Source: Alistipes sp. UBA940
Lineage (GTDB): Bacteria; Bacteroidota; Bacteroidia; Bacteroidales; Rikenellaceae
Assembly (NCBI GenBank): GCA_002293425.1
Contig: DBDE01000003.1
Coordinates: 1-5,689, forward strand
DNA: 5,689 bases
Direction of reading: 5' to 3'
The position numbers and the translations under genes were made by a program. Each line of letters starts with the position of its first letter. Positions within the stretch are counted from its first letter, which is position 1. The notes below the pieces were generated by a model, which was not told the DNA's origin, searched no databases, and saw nothing but the letters and a program-made list of their open reading frames with translations. This document shows, piece by piece, positions 5,634 through 5,689 of the stretch.

Positions 5634-5689
5634 ACACCACAAAATAACTATTTTCGTCAAAAGTGCTCAGATTGTGCGCCGACCGAAAT

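Noticed and set aside
1..5689. CRISPR array, riboswitch or rRNA
   Set aside because: No regularly spaced repeats, no recognisable riboswitch core and no rRNA sequence were seen; almost all of the window is occupied by genes.

Overview
The window is chromosomal DNA from a member of the Bacteroidota, most likely the order Bacteroidales (Alistipes/Rikenellaceae-like is my best guess; the genus is inference). The reasons are a DnaG and an acyl-ACP thioesterase that resemble Bacteroidales family members as I remember them, translation starts without Shine-Dalgarno sequences, and two good matches to the Bacteroidota promoter pattern TTTG/TTG - about 20 nt - TAnnTTTG.

Layout, left to right. Positions 1-104 (minus) hold the first 34 codons of a lipoprotein. 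Positions 105-193 are a short spacer with a 20-bp perfect palindrome and an intrinsic terminator for the next gene. Positions 194-2128 (minus) encode DNA primase DnaG, starting at GTG. Divergent from dnaG is an AT-rich two-gene block (about 2129-3743, plus): a beta-class SPPY DNA methyltransferase (2212-3114) and, 14 bp later, a BstYI/BglII-type restriction endonuclease (3129-3743). Together they form a complete type II restriction-modification system, probably for RGATCY. A tRNA-Arg(CCG) gene (3761-3832, minus) with its own promoter closes the block. After it, the plus strand carries an HTH regulator with an S24-like domain that lacks the catalytic Ser and Lys (3881-4504) and a thioredoxin (4515-4826). 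A convergent acyl-ACP thioesterase (4815-5633, minus) overlaps the thioredoxin gene by 12 bp.

The most striking object is inside the thioesterase gene. A 123-bp element (5362-5484) with perfect 18-bp terminal inverted repeats is inserted in frame into a conserved enzyme. It adds 41 residues between the first helical region and the WVLSR strand, while the normal family sequence resumes exactly on both sides and the catalytic D-x-N-x-H motif is intact. Five of the six reading frames are open across the element. This resembles the protein-coding palindromic elements described in Rickettsia, but here in a Bacteroidota core-metabolism gene. It is my main candidate for an under-described system.

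The genes are mostly housekeeping (replication priming, translation, redox, fatty-acid release), with the restriction-modification block as a likely horizontally acquired insert between dnaG and a tRNA gene.
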